Part shown: piece after piece, positions 6,950 through 9,884 of the stretch | How the letters are laid out: the number at the start of each line of letters is the position of its first letter | Numbering within the stretch: position 1 is the stretch's first letter | Source: Fusobacterium sp. | Lineage (GTDB): Bacteria; Fusobacteriota; Fusobacteriia; Fusobacteriales; Fusobacteriaceae | Direction: 5' to 3' | DNA length: 9,884 nucleotides | Assembly: GCA_020024855.1 (NCBI GenBank) | Contig: JAHHTB010000065.1 | Coordinates: 1 to 9,884, forward strand | The notes under the pieces: model-generated | Told to the model about the DNA's origin: nothing | The model's database searches: none | Seen by the model: only the letters and a program-made list of their open reading frames with translations | Made by a program: the position numbers and the translations under genes

Positions 6950-6981
6950 GTAAAAATGGGCAAAAAATTGCCCATTTTTAC
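6950..6981 (+). terminator. Rho-independent terminator after the PLP enzyme gene
   Basis: GTAAAAATGGGCAA (6950-6963) and TTGCCCATTTTTAC (6968-6981) form a perfect 14-bp stem with an AAAA loop. The A and T runs within the stem provide the U tract on both strands, so it may work both ways. It starts 22 bases after the stop at 6927 and separates the reductoisomerase-like/PLP pair from the carrier gene. Because no convincing promoter is seen in 6982-7031, read-through may supply the carrier and kinase genes at a lower level. Confidence 0.88.
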
Positions 6982-7031
6982 AAATAGAATAAATAATTTT
7001 AAATTAAAATAAAGAAACAAAGGAGAAGCAT

Positions 7032-8399
7032 ATGGGTAAGGATGAAATAAGAGATAAAAAAGATTATGGTTTATTAGCTTTTATGCCACTTTTTGTATTT
7101 TTATTTATATATTTAGGTTCAGGAATGTTATTTACTTTTATGGGAGTAGATTCTCCATTTAAACAAATACCTAGAGAAGCAGCCTTAGTTGTTGCTGTTA
7201 TTGTAGCTCTTTGTATGGGAAAAGAAAAATTAGATTATAAAGTTGATGTTTTTGCCAAAAATGCAGGAGATCCAGGAGTAACATTAATGAGTTTAATATT
7301 CCTTTTATCTGGAGCATTTGCTGGAACTGCTAAAGCAATGGGTGGAGTAGATGCTACAGTAAATTTAGGTCTTAGCTTATGTCCACTACAATTTATTTTT
7401 GCAGGAATATTTGCTATCTCAGCTCTAATAGCAACTGCTATGGGAACATCTATGGGAACAATTGCAGCTATTGGGCCAATTGCAATAGGAATTGCAGAAA
7501 AAGCAAATATATCATCTGCAGTAGCAATAGCAGCAGTTATGGGTGGAGCAATGTTCGGTGATAATCTTTCTATTATTTCTGATACAACAATAGCTGCAAC
7601 AAGAGGTGCTGGTTGTAAAATGAATGATAAGTTTAAAATGAACTTTATAATTGCACTACCAGCTGCAATATTAGCTATGGTTTTATATAGTTTTGTCGGA
7701 GTAGAAGGTACTCTTGAAGGAAATTTTGAATATGAATTTATAAAAATATTTCCATATTTTGCTGTTATGGTTACAGCTATAATGGGAGTAAACGTTATAG
7801 TTGTTCTTTTAGGTGGAACTATAATTTCAGGAATTATAGGAATGGCTATTGGTACTTTAAATATAATAACATTTGCTCAAGCAGTAACTAGTGGAATGTC
7901 AGGTATGTTTAGTTTAGTTATTATTGCAATGCTTATTAGAGGATTAACAGGAATTGTTAAAGAATATGGTGGAATAAACTGGTTAATTAATATTTTACAA
8001 AGAAGAATTAAAAGTAGAAAAGGTGGAGAATATGGAATAGCAGCAATAGTTGGATTAATAGATGCTTCTTTAGCAAATAATACAATTTCAATTATTATTG
8101 CAGCACCATTAACAAAAACAATAGCTAAATTATATAATATTGCTCCAAAAAGAGTCGCAAGTTTGTTAGATATATTTAGTTGTGTAGTACAAGGTATTAT
8201 CCCACATGGTGGACAAATGCTACTTTGTTGTACATTAACTGGTTTGTCTCCATTTGCTATTTTAGGAGCTAATTATTATCAATATGCTTTAGGATTAGCA
8301 GCAATTATAACAATTCAATTTGGATTATTAAGAACAAAAGAAGAAAAAGAAGGAATAAATCTTTATCTTGATGAAGAAGAAATAGTAGATATGGTGTAA
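7032..8399 (+). CDS. NhaC-family Na+/H+ antiporter or Na+-coupled organic-acid/amino-acid carrier
   Basis: A 455-residue integral inner-membrane protein with about 11-12 hydrophobic segments (roughly 15-37, 48-62, 84-104, 112-135, 143-157, 161-175, 203-222, 238-280, 290-304, 335-365, 378-400, 405-432). Family hallmarks are present: AMGTSMGTIAAIGPIAIG (136-153), GGAMFGDNLSIISDTTIAAT (171-190), DASLANNTIS (344-353) and GIIPHGGQM (388-396). NhaC proteins exchange Na+ with H+, and some members such as MleN move malate, lactate or other acids with it. The company of catabolic enzymes suggests the substrate transporter of the module, which is inference; simple Na+/H+ exchange for pH control is the alternative. 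AAAGGAG (7019-7025) lies 6 bases before the ATG. The kinase gene follows 36 bases after the stop and is probably co-transcribed. The short acidic C-tail (EEKEGINLYLDEEEIVDMV) is cytosolic-looking. Confidence 0.87.
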   Translation: MGKDEIRDKKDYGLLAFMPLFVFLFIYLGSGMLFTFMGVDSPFKQIPREAALVVAVIVALCMGKEKLDYKVDVFAKNAGDPGVTLMSLIFLLSGAFAGTAKAMGGVDATVNLGLSLCPLQFIFAGIFAISALIATAMGTSMGTIAAIGPIAIGIAEKANISSAVAIAAVMGGAMFGDNLSIISDTTIAATRGAGCKMNDKFKMNFIIALPAAILAMVLYSFVGVEGTLEGNFEYEFIKIFPYFAVMVTAIMGVNVIVVLLGGTIISGIIGMAIGTLNIITFAQAVTSGMSGMFSLVIIAMLIRGLTGIVKEYGGINWLINILQRRIKSRKGGEYGIAAIVGLIDASLANNTISIIIAAPLTKTIAKLYNIAPKRVASLLDIFSCVVQGIIPHGGQMLLCCTLTGLSPFAILGANYYQYALGLAAIITIQFGLLRTKEEKEGINLYLDEEEIVDMV

Positions 8400-8417
8400 T
8401 TTATAATTCAGTATAAT

Positions 8418-8423
8418 AAGGAG
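8418..8423 (+). promoter_or_regulatory. Ribosome binding site with long spacing for glycerate kinase
   Basis: AAGGAG lies 12 bases before ATG 8436. A TTG at 8424 touches this site and cannot be used, so the start four codons later is chosen. A TATAAT (8412-8417) right next to it has no -35 partner and is probably chance. Confidence 0.65.
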
Positions 8424-8435
8424 TTGAAACAAAAA

Positions 8436-9593
8436 ATGAAAATAGTTATTGCTGCTGACTCTTTTAAAGGAAGTGTAACATCAAAAGAAGTTTCAGAATA
8501 TATAGAAAAAGGAATAAATAATGTCTGTAAAGATTTCTTTATAAAAAAAGTTGCTATTGCTGATGGAGGAGAGGGAACTGTTGAGGCCATAGTTGATTCT
8601 ACTTCAGGAAAATATATCTTTAAAAAAGTTCACGGTCCTTTAGGAACAATGGTAAATGCAAAATATGGAATGATAAATGAAAATATTGCTGTAATGGAAA
8701 TGGCAGAGTCTTCAGGAATAAATCTTATAAAAAGAGATGAATTAAACCCTTTTAAAGCAAGTACATATGGAGTAGGTGAAGTCTTAAAATCTATCCTTGA
8801 TAAAGGAATAAGAGAGATTTACATTGGGCTTGGAGGAAGTGCAACTAATGATGGTGGAGCAGGAATGCTTGCCTCTTTAGGAGCTAAGTTTTATGACCGT
8901 GATGGAAATGAAATAGGATATACTCCAATAGAATTAAAAAAATTAGTAAAGATAGATTTATCTAATTTTGATAAAAGGATATTTGAATCTAAAATAATAG
9001 TTTTATCGGATGTTTGTAATACTTTATGTGGTGAAAACGGAGCTTCACACATATTTGGCCCTCAAAAAGGTGCAAGTACTGAGAATGTAAAAGAACTTGA
9101 TGACATTTTAAGAAATTATGGAAATATAGTTGATAAGCTATCAGGGGGAGATTATTCTTCTAAACCAGGAAGTGGAGCAGCAGGTGGACTTGGATATGCT
9201 CTTTTAAGTATATGTCAAGCTGAATTTAAAGAAGGAATAGAGGAGATTATGAATCTAATAGGTCTTGAAGAAATCCTTAAAGATGCCGATCTTGTAATTA
9301 CAGGAGAAGGAAGAATAGATAATCAGTCTGTTTGTGGAAAAGCTCCTGTTGGAATAGCAAAAATGGCTAAGAAATATAATATTCCCGTTATAGCCATTGT
9401 TGGAAGTTCGGCAAGAAATCTTGAAGAAATTTATAAAAATGGAATAGATTTAGTTTTAGATATAATAAATGAACCAATGGATTTAGACAAAGCAATAAAA
9501 GATGTAAAAGAACTTCTTGAATTTACAAGTGAAAAAGCAGCTCGTGCATTTTTGCTTGGAAAAAATGAAAGTATAAAGAAAAGTCTGGAATAA
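8436..9593 (+). CDS. glxK: Glycerate 2-kinase (GlxK/GarK family)
   Basis: 385 residues, normal for the type I (GlxK/GarK) glycerate kinases. It phosphorylates glycerate with ATP, giving 2-phosphoglycerate for lower glycolysis, in the cytoplasm. Family blocks in order: IAADSFKGSVTSKEV (5-19), ADGGEGT (42-48), HGPLG (66-70), MAESSGINL (89-97), GVGEVLKSILDKG (112-124), GLGGSATNDGGAGMLASLGA (131-150), SDVCNTLCGENGAS (191-204), FGPQKGAS (207-214), GSGAAGGLGYALL (245-257) and VITGEGRIDNQSVCGKAPVGIA (split as VITGEG 287-292, RIDNQS 293-298, GKAPVGIA 301-308). All catalytic motifs look intact. In bacteria this kinase usually ends sugar-acid (glucarate/galactarate) or glyoxylate/serine catabolism, so it fits a route generating glycerate from the neighbouring enzymes. 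It closes the transcription unit begun by the carrier gene (36-base gap) and is followed by a terminator. The identity is well supported; the glycerate source is unknown because no tartronate semialdehyde reductase or keto-deoxy aldolase is in the window. Confidence 0.93.
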   Translation: MKIVIAADSFKGSVTSKEVSEYIEKGINNVCKDFFIKKVAIADGGEGTVEAIVDSTSGKYIFKKVHGPLGTMVNAKYGMINENIAVMEMAESSGINLIKRDELNPFKASTYGVGEVLKSILDKGIREIYIGLGGSATNDGGAGMLASLGAKFYDRDGNEIGYTPIELKKLVKIDLSNFDKRIFESKIIVLSDVCNTLCGENGASHIFGPQKGASTENVKELDDILRNYGNIVDKLSGGDYSSKPGSGAAGGLGYALLSICQAEFKEGIEEIMNLIGLEEILKDADLVITGEGRIDNQSVCGKAPVGIAKMAKKYNIPVIAIVGSSARNLEEIYKNGIDLVLDIINEPMDLDKAIKDVKELLEFTSEKAARAFLLGKNESIKKSLE

Positions 9594-9608
9594 AATAATA
9601 AATATTTT

Positions 9609-9655
9609 AAATAGCTTTCTATGATAAAATTAAAAATCATAGGAGGCTATTTTTT
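9609..9655 (+). terminator. Rho-independent terminator after glycerate kinase
   Basis: AAATAGC (9609-9615) pairs with GCTATTT (9646-9652), TTT with GAG by wobble in RNA, and CTATGAT (9619-9625) with ATCATAG (9636-9642), giving a 17-bp stem with a 10-base A/T loop and a run of six T (9650-9655). It begins 15 bases after the kinase stop. The right arm contains AGGAGG, which might also serve as a ribosome site for the short frame at 9656. Confidence 0.8.
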
Positions 9656-9688
9656 ATGGAAAAGAAGGTTAATATATTACAGAAATAA
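9656..9688 (+). pseudogene. Possible start of a decayed gene (10 codons then stop)
   Basis: ATG at 9656 with AGGAGG 9 bases upstream (9641-9646) reads MEKKVNILQK then TAA; the same frame continues as FDPLEYRNQFL before another stop, with many stops after that. This resembles the beginning of a protein gene that has lost its frame, but it could also be chance, since the AGGAGG belongs to the terminator stem. No family is recognised. Confidence 0.25.
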
Positions 9689-9884
9689 TTTGATCCTCTT
9701 GAATATAGGAATCAATTCTTATAATGCTATGTCCTTAAAATTCTATTATAAAATTATTTTAATAGAAGCATTAAATTATGTTTTTCTATTTAAGATGACA
9801 ATTGATTAAAGTTTAATTATATTCTTGAAAAAAATTTTTTATGAATTTTTTAAGATACTATTTTTAATTTATATTCTGATAATA
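9689..9884. other. AT-rich tail with no supportable gene
   Basis: Both strands are full of stops. A 62-codon + frame (9621-9809) starts inside the terminator and has no proper ribosome site. TTGAAA at 9825-9830 looks like a -35 box, but no good -10 lies 16-18 bases on. Nothing else is seen. Confidence 0.5.

Noticed and set aside
7379..7561. 60-codon plus-strand frame rich in Tyr, Cys and Asn
   Set aside because: It is an out-of-frame reading of the carrier gene's alanine/isoleucine-rich membrane segments.
8412..8417. Perfect TATAAT before glycerate kinase as an internal promoter
   Set aside because: No -35 box lies at the proper distance, and a transcript starting there would lose the ribosome site.
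9621..9809. 62-codon plus-strand frame after glycerate kinase
   Set aside because: Its start is within the terminator hairpin, it has no ribosome site, and its composition is that of random AT-rich DNA.
1..9884. tRNA or rRNA genes, CRISPR array, insertion sequences or attachment sites
   Set aside because: No G+C-rich cloverleaf sequence, regularly spaced repeats, transposase motifs or flanking duplications were seen; the pseudogene is explained by small deletions, not insertion.

Overview
The window is AT-rich (roughly 30% G+C by eye), uses AGA for nearly all arginines, and has AAGGAG(G) ribosome sites before almost every gene. Together with the gene content (a transsulfuration enzyme resembling the fusobacterial methionine gamma-lyases, an NhaC-family carrier, enolase-superfamily acid-sugar dehydratase) this suggests a Fusobacterium-like anaerobe. 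That is an inference from composition and family resemblance; a low-GC clostridium cannot be excluded. All confident genes lie on the + strand.

Region by region: 1-221 has no supportable gene but carries repeats likely to control what follows. 222-1151 is a LysR-type regulator. 1267-2442 is an enolase-superfamily dehydratase related to galactonate dehydratase. It is followed 14 nt later by a class III aminotransferase (2457-3728) that is clearly dead: three frameshifts, one of which looks like a 10-nt deletion, plus an in-frame stop. 3810-4493 is a GntR regulator of the FadR/FCD type, with a very good promoter of its own. A second strong promoter (4550-4578) overlaps or lies just before a pair of near-perfect palindromes (4591-4613), and then drives a ketol-acid reductoisomerase-like protein (4677-5666) and a PLP-dependent gamma-lyase/gamma-synthase family enzyme (5707-6927). 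A 14-bp perfect-stem terminator closes that pair at 6950-6981. An NhaC-family carrier (7032-8399) and a glycerate 2-kinase (8436-9593) follow, ending in a second terminator (9609-9655). The last 230 bases hold only a possible decayed reading frame.

How they may work together: the layout reads as two adjacent regulated catabolic modules. LysR plus dehydratase plus (lost) aminotransferase would handle a polyhydroxy or amino acid-like acid. GntR plus reductoisomerase-like plus gamma-lyase-like plus carrier plus glycerate kinase would import a substrate and channel a carbon skeleton toward 2-phosphoglycerate. The exact substrates cannot be read from the sequence. The most interesting point is that the two central enzymes of the second module both keep their fold and cofactor residues but have changed substrate-defining residues (catalytic Lys, His and one metal Glu in the reductoisomerase; the methionine gamma-lyase Cys in the PLP enzyme). 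They are therefore probably not IlvC and MegL, and may form an undescribed pathway.
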